The notes under the pieces were generated by a model. The model saw only the letters and a list, made by a program, of their open reading frames with translations, ran no database searches and had not been told where the DNA came from. Below, piece by piece: positions 35,919-44,564 of a stretch of 64,000 nucleotides of DNA. The stretch comes from Shewanella putrefaciens. Its GTDB lineage: Bacteria > Pseudomonadota > Gammaproteobacteria > Enterobacterales > Shewanellaceae. The stretch lies in assembly GCF_016406305.1 (NCBI RefSeq), contig NZ_CP066369.1, positions 4,455,894 to 4,519,893 of the forward strand, read 5' to 3'. The position numbers were made by a program, and so were the translations under genes. Position 1 is the first letter of the stretch, and each line of letters opens with the position of its first letter.

Positions 35919-36599
35919 ATGGGTATCAGAGCCATAGTCGTAGACACAGCGGGCACCACGACAGACCTAAACTTTATCCAAGATGTACTATTCCCCTATT
36001 CTGTCAAAGCCTTGCCAGACTTTTTAGAACAGAACCAACACAATGTATTGGTTGAAAACTGTATCTGTGACACTAAAGATATCGCCCTAGAACCCGATGC
36101 GGACCTAGCGCGTGTGACTGAAATTTTGCAGCAGTGGGTTAGCGAAGACCGTAAGGCGACCCCGCTCAAGACCCTACAGGGTTTGATTTGGAAGCAAGGC
36201 TACGCCCAAGGCGAATTTAAGGGCCATATCTTCCCCGATTTTATCGAAGCGGTGAAACGCTTTAGTGCGCAAAAACTGCGTATTTATAGCTTTTCATCGG
36301 GCTCTGTCGATGCGCAAAAACTGTTATTTAGCCACAGCGATGGCGGCGATTTAACCGAGATGTTCAACGGTCATTTTGATACCCGTACAGGCAACAAATT
36401 AGATAAACAGGCCTATGCGAATATCCTCAACACTATCAGCTTAAGCCCTAAGCAAGTGCTGTTTGTGTCTGATGTGATTGAAGAATTAAAAGCCGCCGAA
36501 GCCGCAGGCATGATGACCTATCAAATGGTACGCGACAGCAAACAGCGCACGGGTGAGTTTCGCAAAATCAGCAGCTTCGATGAGCTAGTGATCGAATAA
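35919..36599 (+). CDS. mtnC: MtnC-like 2,3-diketo-5-methylthio-1-phosphopentane enolase-phosphatase
   Basis: A HAD-family enzyme of methionine salvage that enolises and then dephosphorylates the diketo phosphopentane. The start at ATG 35919 gives 226 aa, the standard length; the upstream frame is leader. Family blocks are DVLFPYSVKALPDFL, LQGLIWKQGYAQGEFKGH(I), YSFSSGSVDAQKLLF, NGHFDT and VLFVSDVIEELKAA. The first HAD motif reads DTAGTT, not the usual DIEGTT, so the conserved Glu is Ala. It is isolated from other mtn genes and ends before a good terminator. Confidence 0.88.
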   Translation: MGIRAIVVDTAGTTTDLNFIQDVLFPYSVKALPDFLEQNQHNVLVENCICDTKDIALEPDADLARVTEILQQWVSEDRKATPLKTLQGLIWKQGYAQGEFKGHIFPDFIEAVKRFSAQKLRIYSFSSGSVDAQKLLFSHSDGGDLTEMFNGHFDTRTGNKLDKQAYANILNTISLSPKQVLFVSDVIEELKAAEAAGMMTYQMVRDSKQRTGEFRKISSFDELVIE

Positions 36600-36632
36600 C
36601 GCCTCCGCTAACTGACTTAGCCGATAAAACGA

Positions 36633-36657
36633 AAGCGACCAGAAGGTCGCTTTTTTA
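36633..36657 (+). terminator. Rho-independent terminator of mtnC
   Basis: An 8-bp stem AAGCGACC / GGTCGCTT with the tetraloop AGAA, then a T-run, 33 bp after the mtnC stop and just ahead of the convergent gene's stop. Confidence 0.85.
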
Positions 36658-36666
36658 TTCCGCGGT

Positions 36667-37755
36667 TTAACTACTCTTCACCGCTAACGGAAACGCCGCC
36701 GAAATACACTTTTTCACTTCGAAGCGATAACCGTAATGCGCTTGTTTATCCGGCGTGATCTGTAATATCTCGTAATCATTCAATTCAATCACATTAGACT
36801 CGGCGGGTTTCTCACACCGTGAACGACCATTGGCCTCGAAGGTAAAGGCAAAACTCGCTAGCAATTGTCGCACTAAGTGCTGATATTGAGCCCGCACCGA
36901 TGCATAGGTTTGCTTGCGTTCTTCCTCCTCGCGTTCTTCGCTGCTTAGCTCCCGTGCATTAGCACCTTGGTCATTTTCAAGGGGTGGCTTAATCAGGACC
37001 AAATCCAGGGCTGGAGCCTTAGTCTCCCCTGTTGCATCCGGTGTCAGTCCTAATACTGGTTCAATGGCACGCTGTTCAGAGGTTTGTTGGCTTGCCGTGA
37101 TTAACTCGGTAAACGATGTTTCAATACTGCCCTCTAAATCGATCAGCAGACTCAAGTGGTACAGCACCACAGACGCTAGCACGATACGGGTCACAAAGGT
37201 CGTTTTACGAAATGAGGTATGCGAGGTAAGCCGTAACGATTTGACACCTAAAGGTTTAAGTAAAAAAATCAACACTAAATAAATGGGAATAATCAGCTGC
37301 AATGCCAGCAGTACAATGGCACTCACCATCAAAAACCAAGCGGGCATATAGAGTAAAATCGCCAAGTTATGGGTGTAACTCAGATGACTCGCCGAGACGC
37401 CAACCACTTCGTTCACTATGGCGCCGGACCATCCTAAGGCAAAGTTGGCAATAATGGCATAAAACAGCAGTAACACAGCTTTGCCCGCGAGGCTGTGCCA
37501 GACCCGCTCGAACACAGGCCAGAACTCGATGGCCATAGCGATCACGGCAACCGAGGCAACTATGCCCATTCCATTGGAGCTGAAGGCGAGTATCAAGGCG
37601 ATAAGATACAACTTTTGCGCAAAGGATAACTTAGCGAGCCCTTGGCTAAAATGGCGCCATAACTTACCCGTTCCTGAGTTAATATGCCCCACAGAAGGCA
37701 GGGAAATGTGTCGCAGATGCTGACGAGCAGACTCAATGTAACCATCTAAATTCAT
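36667..37755 (-). CDS. Hypothetical multi-pass membrane protein with soluble C-terminus
   Basis: 362 aa. About five hydrophobic segments lie between residues 45 and 210 (YLIALILAFSSNGMGIVA, AVLLLFYAIIANFALGW, AWFLMVSAIVLLALQLI, YLVLIFLL, VLASVVLYHLSLL). Residues about 215-285 are a charged, low-complexity region with an acidic patch (ELSSEEREEEERKQ). The final domain contains two Cys (RCEK, KKCISAAF). No family is recognised. It is monocistronic. Confidence 0.65.
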   Translation of the reverse strand: MNLDGYIESARQHLRHISLPSVGHINSGTGKLWRHFSQGLAKLSFAQKLYLIALILAFSSNGMGIVASVAVIAMAIEFWPVFERVWHSLAGKAVLLLFYAIIANFALGWSGAIVNEVVGVSASHLSYTHNLAILLYMPAWFLMVSAIVLLALQLIIPIYLVLIFLLKPLGVKSLRLTSHTSFRKTTFVTRIVLASVVLYHLSLLIDLEGSIETSFTELITASQQTSEQRAIEPVLGLTPDATGETKAPALDLVLIKPPLENDQGANARELSSEEREEEERKQTYASVRAQYQHLVRQLLASFAFTFEANGRSRCEKPAESNVIELNDYEILQITPDKQAHYGYRFEVKKCISAAFPLAVKSS

Positions 37756-37981
37756 TATTATTTTATAATCCCTTAATAAACGCTAACACTAAGTTAGCCG
37801 TTCATTGATAAAAAAGACAAGCAATTTAATCAATGAAATAAGTTTGGCGATGAAAGCGCCACTGACAAGCATCCTAGACTTGTCGCTCATTCTTTATGCT
37901 GCTAGTCTGGCCATCTTAAACGATCGTTTCAACTCGGATTTTTATATGGGCAATTCAATGCAAAATACATCGGAAAGTACA

Positions 37982-38410
37982 ATGGAAAAATTTCTCGCAC
38001 AGCATCCCATAGTCACAGAAATCCCCGTCGCCTGGGGCGAAATGGATGCCCTGCAGCATGTGAATAATGTCGTCTATTTCCGTTATTTTGAAACGGCGCG
38101 TATCGACTTCTTTAACCGCCTCTTCCCGCTAGATGCCCTATACAAGTCAGGTATCGGTCCAGTGATCAGCGAGAATCAAGCCCGCTATAAACGCCCAGTG
38201 ACCTTCCCCGATACTTTATTGGTCAGTGTCAGCATCAGCGATATTCACAGCGATAGATTTACCATGCATTATCAAGCCTTTAGTAAACAGCAACAGGCAG
38301 TAACAACCCTAGGCACTTCGGTCGCGGTAATGTTTAATTTTAAAACGGGTAAGAAAGCCGAACTGCCAGAAGCGCTACTGGCGATTCTCAAACAGCACGA
38401 AGTCGCTTAA
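37982..38410 (+). CDS. Acyl-CoA thioesterase, 4-hydroxybenzoyl-CoA thioesterase (hot-dog) family
   Basis: Start placed at ATG 37982 (142 aa, normal family length); the frame is open upstream to 37805, but that part resembles non-coding or hydrophobic leader sequence. The active-site block WGEMDALQHVNNVVYFRYFE with its Asp and the HVNN turn defines the YbgC-type hot-dog thioesterases. Substrate unknown; such enzymes release free acids from acyl-CoA in the cytoplasm. The GNAT gene follows 66 bp downstream on the same strand and may share the transcript. Confidence 0.82.
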   Translation: MEKFLAQHPIVTEIPVAWGEMDALQHVNNVVYFRYFETARIDFFNRLFPLDALYKSGIGPVISENQARYKRPVTFPDTLLVSVSISDIHSDRFTMHYQAFSKQQQAVTTLGTSVAVMFNFKTGKKAELPEALLAILKQHEVA

Positions 38411-38476
38411 GCTTTAAGCTATCCGAGTCCATGGAAAAATGGCCAGCACACTTTAGGCCACTTGAGGGAAGCATGT

Positions 38477-38743
38477 ATGTCAGATCAAAAAAATAGTGAG
38501 ATAGCCATTGAACATCAACAGGATAAGCAACGCTTTATTATCCCTATCGATGCCTATGAGGCTGTGCTTGAATATCGACTCGATGGCAAGCACATCGATT
38601 TTAACCGCACCTTTGTCCCCGACGAACTGCGCGGTAAAGGCCTTGCCGAACGCTTAGTTCGCCATGGCCTCAAATGGGCAAAAGCCCAAAACTTTGAAAT
38701 CCAAGCCAGCTGCTGGTATGTGCAGAAGTTTCTGAAAAGCTAA
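38477..38743 (+). CDS. Small GNAT-family N-acetyltransferase
   Basis: 88 aa from ATG 38477, with the SD GAGGGA 7 nt upstream. The single-domain protein has the acetyl-CoA-binding motif RGKGLAERLVRHGLKWA, and the context VPDELRGKG...CWYVQKFL typical of the short YidJ/YjdJ-like GNAT subgroup. Substrate unknown. Its last 4 bp overlap the convergent HPP gene. Confidence 0.85.
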   Translation: MSDQKNSEIAIEHQQDKQRFIIPIDAYEAVLEYRLDGKHIDFNRTFVPDELRGKGLAERLVRHGLKWAKAQNFEIQASCWYVQKFLKS

Positions 38744-39288
38744 ATCCAATAAACAGGGTAGTGACGCTTGGGATCGGTGGAAAGATTATTAACTACCAGC
38801 GCGACCAGCAGAAGCAAGACTGAACCTAAAAATACTGGCATTAGGGCGTAGAGGAAGCCGAGTTGATGCACATTTTCACCACCAATCACGGCGATCAATG
38901 CCGTTGCACCACCGGGGGGATGAAGGGTGCGAGTCAGGTACATTAATGCAATAGATAGAGATACGGCTAAGGCACAGGCAAGTACCATATAATCGGCAAA
39001 TATTTGGTAAACGGCGACCCCAATTAAAGCCGATAACACACTGCCACCAATCAAGTTTCTGGGTTGAGAAAACTCAGCCAGCGGTGCACCGTACACCAGT
39101 ACAGCCGAAGCACCAAAAGAGCCGATGACAAACATGGTCCCCATAAAATTGGCATTCATATAAGTCGCTAGGCTGGCAACTAAATAGATGCCACAGAAAG
39201 CGCCAATCCACGACCACACTATCTTTTTAAGTGGTTGTCTTGGCGGACAAATATCCTTCGAGCGCATGCGGGTAAAATAGAATCTCAT
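38740..39288 (-). CDS. HPP family membrane protein
   Basis: 182 aa with four to five transmembrane segments and the HPP signature TRTLHPPGGATALIAVIGG. HPP proteins are inner-membrane proteins, some linked to nitrite or other anion transport; specificity here is unknown. The N-terminal stretch is basic. The 3' end overlaps the convergent GNAT gene by 4 bp. Confidence 0.85.
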   Translation of the reverse strand: MRFYFTRMRSKDICPPRQPLKKIVWSWIGAFCGIYLVASLATYMNANFMGTMFVIGSFGASAVLVYGAPLAEFSQPRNLIGGSVLSALIGVAVYQIFADYMVLACALAVSLSIALMYLTRTLHPPGGATALIAVIGGENVHQLGFLYALMPVFLGSVLLLLVALVVNNLSTDPKRHYPVYWI

Positions 39289-39372
39289 GGTTAATCCGAG
39301 CCGATAAAAATAAAACGATACAGATTAGGTGATCTGCATCACAGTTAGCGGGTCGACAAATTAACGCTTTAG

Positions 39373-39394
39373 CAGCGCAATTGCAATTGCGCTG
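39373..39394. repeat. 22-bp perfect palindrome between two minus-strand genes
   Basis: The stretch CAGCGCAATTGC followed by AATTGCGCTG is perfectly self-complementary over 22 bp. It lies downstream of the thioesterase gene and upstream of the HPP gene. There is no T-run, so it is either a weak terminator, a processing hairpin or a protein-binding site. Confidence 0.45.
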
Positions 39395-39410
39395 GCTTAG
39401 AGTGGGCAGA

Positions 39411-39821
39411 TTAAGCGCTTTCACCACTTAAATTAGCGAGTATTTCGCGGATATCTTCGGGGATAGGGCGGCTTTTTTCGCAGCTGTAGTCGTAATGCAC
39501 GAGTGTGGTTTTCACTTCTGCGGTCTTATTGCCCGCTTGCCAACAGCTTTGGGTCAGCTCGAAGCTACTATTGCCTATGCGACTCACGTAGGTTTTTATC
39601 GTCACATTCTTGCCGTAGTAAGTTGGGGCGATAAATGCCACGGTAAAACCCGCAACGATAAGATTCCATTGGTGTAAATCCAGTTCTGGATTGAAAATCT
39701 CGAAAATCGGCGCGCGAGCCGTCTCGCACCATACGGGGATCACTGTGTTGTTAATGTGTCCTAGACCATCTATTTCGGTAAATCTTGGCTGAATTTCTAG
39801 GCTGTATTCGGTGGCAGACAT
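39411..39821 (-). CDS. Acyl-CoA thioesterase, hot-dog fold
   Basis: 136 aa from ATG 39821 (SD GGGA upstream; the extension to 39884 is not needed). The family block PRFTEIDGLGHINNTVIPVWCE carries the catalytic Asp-position and HINN turn of 4HBT thioesterases. Substrate unknown. It is a paralogue, by fold, of the thioesterase at 37982, on the opposite strand. Confidence 0.82.
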   Translation of the reverse strand: MSATEYSLEIQPRFTEIDGLGHINNTVIPVWCETARAPIFEIFNPELDLHQWNLIVAGFTVAFIAPTYYGKNVTIKTYVSRIGNSSFELTQSCWQAGNKTAEVKTTLVHYDYSCEKSRPIPEDIREILANLSGESA

Positions 39822-39952
39822 ACGCGCTTCCCTTTTATCATTACGATGAATAATGGATGAGTAATAGTGGATGAGCGCCACCATTAAGCAGGCCCATCCT
39901 TTGTGACAAGACTAACAGGATCTTACCACCAGCCCAAAACTGATGAACTAGG

Positions 39953-40001
39953 CTAGCACCTAGCACCTAGAATCTAGAATCTAGAATCTAAAATCTAGAA
40001 C
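39953..40001. repeat. 7-bp tandem repeat (CTAGAAT type), seven units
   Basis: Seven consecutive heptamers: CTAGCAC (twice), CTAGAAT (three times), CTAAAAT and CTAGAAC. The last unit (39995-40001) contains the TAG stop codon of the large MORN-like gene on the minus strand. Every unit but one holds CTAG, a tetranucleotide usually rare in enteric-type genomes. The array is likely to vary in copy number. Confidence 0.85.
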
Positions 40002-42490
40002 TGGCAGCTCGCGGTCTCTGGGGTTTGCTTGCCATTGGCGTCGTACTTTTTCATACAGCCCGCCTTACCCATATCGTAAATTGTTTCGTATTTGAGCTTG
40101 CCACTGCTGTCGTAGGACTTAAAAACCCCATGGCTTTTAGGGTTTTCTAAGTGATAGATTTTGCGCCCCTTAGTCACATGGGAAAAATCCGAGAACCCGG
40201 GTTCTTCCTGATAGATCACTCCGTTGATATAGCGTTTATGGACTACATGTTGCTCATCGATTCGCAGCATTTCGCTGGCTAACTTACCATTGCGGTCGTA
40301 ACACACTTTATCCACCGCATAATTGCTGTCGAGATCCTCGATACAACTCACGGCGCCATTATCAAAATACTCCCGCTGTATGCCGCAGCGCGCAATGGCG
40401 TTATCCCAGAAATAGGGTTCACCGTTCCAAGTTTCACCTTCTTGCTGACAATAGTTCCACAAACTCTTTAACTGGCCGTTAGGATAGAAAGTGTAATGGG
40501 AGCCAGAGAGACGGTTATTCACTTGGTGACCATATCGAGCGAGGGAGTAACCACCATCGGTGGAATAACTGATACTTGGGCCGTATTCCTTACCCGCTTT
40601 ATAGGCTTGGAAGGACGTTAAGCGACCGTTGGAATCAAATCGATATTCTTTATCGACTGACCCATTAGTGTAATAGCTTAATTCGGATAGTCGGCCGCCG
40701 CGATACACTCGCTGCTCACCATCTTTAATCGAGCTAGTCTCGGCATTGTTTGTGTTTAACACGCCCTCACAATCGCCGGCGTAGGGCTCTTTTCGCATCA
40801 TGCATTCATCCTGCGAGGGTTTAAGTTTTACGGCGTCATTGAACTTATACTGACTCAACTCATTGAGATCACCATTTGGCTCGAGCCACATTTGTGGACC
40901 ATCTAACTCGCCTTGACGATAGTTAGCTACATTGCTGACGGCATTTGGGCCCGAATACCATAAACTTTCGCCATGGAGCCGGCCCTTATCGTAATGTTTA
41001 AGGGAGAACATAAAATTATCTTTATTGAATAACTTAGCCTCACCTTGGCGTAGGCCGTTCTCATAGTTGACTTCGGTCTTGTAGAGGTAAGTCACTGATT
41101 GCTTAGTGGTAAAAGCATCGTTGGCATCTGGCGTTCGGATATATACCCAAGGGCCTGAGCGTTTTCCATCGAGGTAGTTGCCTTCACCAGTTTGAAAGCG
41201 ATAATCCCCCTGGGTGACCTTTTCCGTCCAAGGGCCTTGTTTAACGCCCTTTTGGTATTGGCCTTTGCTGCCATCAGATTCAAGCCACTCGCCATCTTTC
41301 ACGCCATTGCGATAAATGCCTTTTTCAGACAGCTTCTTCGCACCTTCGGTGCTGGAATCGTAATCTAGCGTATAGATTTCAGTTGGGCCGTCGAGCACAT
41401 CCTGATTGTAGTGGGCAAAACCAAAGTTATCGGCCTCATCGAACACTGACTGTGCGATCCATTTACCTTGCTTTTTACCGTCAAGATACTCGCCTTCCCA
41501 ATACATGGCTTGGTTCTCACTCTCCATCCACTTACCGACTTTTTTGCCTTGTTTGTATTGACCAGAGTATATCACGCTACCATTGCGGCCATCGTAGGCG
41601 GCATAGGGGCCATCGAGCACACCTTGGGCATAATGACTTTCACTGGCAAGCCCTGCCCAAGTGCTACCCATGCCCATGCTCATAAAATCGTAGGATGGAC
41701 CTGTTTTAGGGATCGCGGCACCACCGCTTTTAAGCCAATCAAAATCATCGGCCTCAAAGGCCACGCTCACCAATACAAAACTACCATCTTCTTCGCTGTA
41801 GCCACTGCGGTCGAAGGTGGTCACTAGGCTATATTGGCGCTCATTGCCTTGGGCATCTTTATCTTTACGGGTGAGTGGATAACGCAATTTATATTCGACT
41901 GCGGTCTTCACATCGACGGGTGAACCTTCGGAATTACGATAACCCACTAAGGTCGGCTTGAGCTTGGTTGAGCCATCGACAATCGCTTTAATGGCGGGAT
42001 CTTCAATCGCATCAACATCATAGGTCATACGATATTGTTGCGGTGGAATTTGGCTCAACACTTTACGAACCCCACCCACGGTAAACGAGGTTAAAGTTGG
42101 CGCCACTTCATCGAGCACAGCCTGTAGACGGGGGAGTTTTGTGAGCTCCTCCCCCTCAAAACCATAGCCACGCAGATGCTGACCATCGGCATCCTTGAGC
42201 ATGACGATCACTTCTTTGGTGCCGCCTTTATCAAAGTCGAGATAAAAAACCGCCACGATTTCTGCAGGACCATAATCATCGATACGCACACCGGGTGCAT
42301 CGCCATAGAGCATTTCGCTCCATACTTGATGATCTTTTTGGTAGAAATCCAGCCATTGGCCATTAGGCAAATCCACGGGACCGTGGACGATTTTGTCGTA
42401 ATCTGCCGCGATGGCCGCAGGCATGACGACAAAAGAAGACAACAACGCCAACTTCACAGCAGCGCATAAATTACGAATCGAAAGTTCCAT
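39995..42490 (-). CDS. Large secreted MORN-like (YwqK-type) repeat protein
   Basis: An 831-aa protein with a signal peptide (about 1-29, ending AIA-AD). Residues about 30-280 form an unassigned N-terminal region. The rest consists of degenerate repeats of about 20 residues with the pattern Y-x-G-x-x-x-G-x-W (YKQGKKVGKWMESE, YLDGKKQGKWIAQ, YRNGVKDGEWLES, YHFYPNGQLKSLWNYCQQ), as in MORN_2/YwqK proteins. These repeats form extended beta sheets and often bind partners at membranes. The Cys-containing C-terminus (CMKKYDANGK...ASCQF) could be disulfide-bonded. Function unknown; it is likely periplasmic or surface-exposed. Confidence 0.75.
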   Translation of the reverse strand: MELSIRNLCAAVKLALLSSFVVMPAAIAADYDKIVHGPVDLPNGQWLDFYQKDHQVWSEMLYGDAPGVRIDDYGPAEIVAVFYLDFDKGGTKEVIVMLKDADGQHLRGYGFEGEELTKLPRLQAVLDEVAPTLTSFTVGGVRKVLSQIPPQQYRMTYDVDAIEDPAIKAIVDGSTKLKPTLVGYRNSEGSPVDVKTAVEYKLRYPLTRKDKDAQGNERQYSLVTTFDRSGYSEEDGSFVLVSVAFEADDFDWLKSGGAAIPKTGPSYDFMSMGMGSTWAGLASESHYAQGVLDGPYAAYDGRNGSVIYSGQYKQGKKVGKWMESENQAMYWEGEYLDGKKQGKWIAQSVFDEADNFGFAHYNQDVLDGPTEIYTLDYDSSTEGAKKLSEKGIYRNGVKDGEWLESDGSKGQYQKGVKQGPWTEKVTQGDYRFQTGEGNYLDGKRSGPWVYIRTPDANDAFTTKQSVTYLYKTEVNYENGLRQGEAKLFNKDNFMFSLKHYDKGRLHGESLWYSGPNAVSNVANYRQGELDGPQMWLEPNGDLNELSQYKFNDAVKLKPSQDECMMRKEPYAGDCEGVLNTNNAETSSIKDGEQRVYRGGRLSELSYYTNGSVDKEYRFDSNGRLTSFQAYKAGKEYGPSISYSTDGGYSLARYGHQVNNRLSGSHYTFYPNGQLKSLWNYCQQEGETWNGEPYFWDNAIARCGIQREYFDNGAVSCIEDLDSNYAVDKVCYDRNGKLASEMLRIDEQHVVHKRYINGVIYQEEPGFSDFSHVTKGRKIYHLENPKSHGVFKSYDSSGKLKYETIYDMGKAGCMKKYDANGKQTPETASCQF

Positions 42491-42585
42491 TTAACTATCC
42501 TTTATACCGACACCTTGCGCCTCGTGCGCACCAGCAAGCGCGCAAATTTTAAGCCAAGACAAGCACTTCAGGAAGTAGTAGAGAC

Positions 42586-42611
42586 AAAAAAGGCCGCGAT
42601 GGCGGCCTTTT
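42586..42611 (-). terminator. Rho-independent terminator of the acyl-CoA synthetase gene
   Basis: Stem GGCCGC / GCGGCC with A/T-rich flanks and a four-base loop. On the minus strand it ends in TTTTTT. It is 20 bp after the stop codon of the synthetase gene. Confidence 0.85.
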
Positions 42612-42630
42612 AAGATCAAAAATTTAACAA

Positions 42631-44436
42631 TTAATTATTGTACATAGCATTAATTTCATGGGCGTATTTATGGTAAATCATCTTACGGCGCAGTTTTAGC
42701 GTTGGGGTGATTAATCCCGCTTCCATTGAGAAGGCTTCAGGCAGTAGGGTGAACTTTTTAATTTGCTCAAACCCCGCCAACTCGTGCTGTAACTGCTTTA
42801 AACGTTGCTCAAAATGTTCCACCACATGGCTATGGCGCAGCAGTTCTAAAGGTGACTCGTATTTAAGGCCTTTCTCCTTCGCCCACGCCTCCAGTGACTC
42901 AAACGCGGGTACGATCAAAGCGGTCACATAGTTGCGGGCATCGGCAATAATCGCCACTTGCTCGATAAAAGGACAACGGCCCACAGTGCCTTCGACCCTT
43001 TGCGGCGCGATATATTTACCGTTGGAGGTTTTCATCAGTTCTTTAATGCGGTCAGTGATAAATAAATTACCATTAGCGTCAATCCGCCCCGCATCGCCGG
43101 TTTTTAACCAACCGTCCTCAAAAGCAGCGGCGGTGTCTTCTGGGCGATTGTAATAACCACGCATCACAGTCGCGCCACGGACTAAGATCTCATCATCTTT
43201 ACCAAGCTTGATTTCGGTTTCCAATAACGGCTGACCATTCGAGCCCGGCACCCGATTATCTAAGGTATTGCAGGTCACTGTCGCGTTGGTTTCCGTCATG
43301 CCATAACCGCAAAGTACCGGAATACCAATCCCGTGGAAGAAGGCGCCCACATTAACGTCTAACGCCGCACCACCGCAGGGCATAAACTTCAAACGGCCAC
43401 CGAGCACAGCTTGCAGCTTGCTGTAGACAAGTTTATTGGCAAGTTGCCATTGCAACGATAACCATAAACTGCCCTTAGCACGGCCCTGACCGACCTCGAA
43501 CTGACGTTCACCCACACGCATCGCCCAAGCAAACAGCTTTTTACGACCGTCACTGGACTTAGCCACTTTGTCTTGCACAGCGCTATACACTTTTTCGAGG
43601 AAACGCGGCACCACACACAAGGTATGTGGACGCACGGCACTGATAGCCTCTTTCACTCTTTGGGTGTTTTGCAGATAGACGTTATGTCCACCACGGCACA
43701 GCACATAGAAACTCCAACCCCGCTCAAACACATGGCTCAGGGGTAAAAAAGCCAAGGACACATCGCCCGTGCTGAAGGCCAGTTTTTGATCATGTTGACG
43801 CACGGTTGACGCCATATTGCGGTAATCCAGCATCACACCCTTAGGGTCGCCCGTGGTGCCTGAGGTATAAATTAAGGTCAGTAAATCATCGAGATTGGCT
43901 GCTTGTAAACGCTGATTAAACTCGGCTTCTTGCTGAATCTCTTTCGCTGCGCCCGCTAACAATGCATCTAAATGCCAATGACGCTCGGCATTATCGGCAG
44001 CCAGAGTCACACTCGCATCGAATACAATGATCTGCTCTAGGCTAGGACACAACTTTTGCAGCTCGCAGGCCATAGCGTATTGCTTAGAGTCGTCGACAAA
44101 AATCACCTTCGCCGCCGCATCATTCACGATAAAGCTCGCCTGCTCGAGGGTGCTAGTGGGATAAATCGGCACCACAATGGCGCGACTTTTGAGCGTGCCG
44201 ACATCGGCACAAGTCCACTGGGGGCAATTTTGCGCTAGGATGACGCAACGGTCTTGCACTTGTACGCCAAACTCAATCAACAGCTGTGCAATCTTGCTGC
44301 TGATCTGATCGAATGCTTGCCAGCTGACCCTATGCCAAGGTGCAGCCATTTCAAAACCTTCCAGCGCTATTGCATCCTTTAGGGACTGACTCTGCTGCTG
44401 TAAGAGTCGAATTACATGATATTGTTCGAGAGACAT
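42631..44436 (-). CDS. Long-chain fatty acid-CoA ligase (AMP-binding)
   Basis: 601 aa from ATG 44436, which has AGGTGAG 6 nt upstream. Activates fatty acids to acyl-CoA through an acyl-AMP intermediate. The motifs are the P-loop LIYTSGTTGDPKGVMLDY, the ATP-pocket YGMTETNATVTCN, the hinge LKTGDAGRIDANGNLFITDR and the catalytic-Lys region KELMKTSNGKYIAPQRVEG. The length and the KT-x-NGKY motif place it in the FadD15/long-chain group found at membranes. It has a single gene with its own terminator. Confidence 0.92.
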   Translation of the reverse strand: MSLEQYHVIRLLQQQSQSLKDAIALEGFEMAAPWHRVSWQAFDQISSKIAQLLIEFGVQVQDRCVILAQNCPQWTCADVGTLKSRAIVVPIYPTSTLEQASFIVNDAAAKVIFVDDSKQYAMACELQKLCPSLEQIIVFDASVTLAADNAERHWHLDALLAGAAKEIQQEAEFNQRLQAANLDDLLTLIYTSGTTGDPKGVMLDYRNMASTVRQHDQKLAFSTGDVSLAFLPLSHVFERGWSFYVLCRGGHNVYLQNTQRVKEAISAVRPHTLCVVPRFLEKVYSAVQDKVAKSSDGRKKLFAWAMRVGERQFEVGQGRAKGSLWLSLQWQLANKLVYSKLQAVLGGRLKFMPCGGAALDVNVGAFFHGIGIPVLCGYGMTETNATVTCNTLDNRVPGSNGQPLLETEIKLGKDDEILVRGATVMRGYYNRPEDTAAAFEDGWLKTGDAGRIDANGNLFITDRIKELMKTSNGKYIAPQRVEGTVGRCPFIEQVAIIADARNYVTALIVPAFESLEAWAKEKGLKYESPLELLRHSHVVEHFEQRLKQLQHELAGFEQIKKFTLLPEAFSMEAGLITPTLKLRRKMIYHKYAHEINAMYNN

Positions 44437-44564
44437 AAGTGACTCACCTTTTAGCTTACAAGTGTACCGCTTTTGCAGCATTCTACCCGATGACTAAATA
44501 AAAACTAAGAGTTTTTGCTCTAATGTTATGCAAATGTCGCCCAAATCACGCGGAAAAGTCCGTT

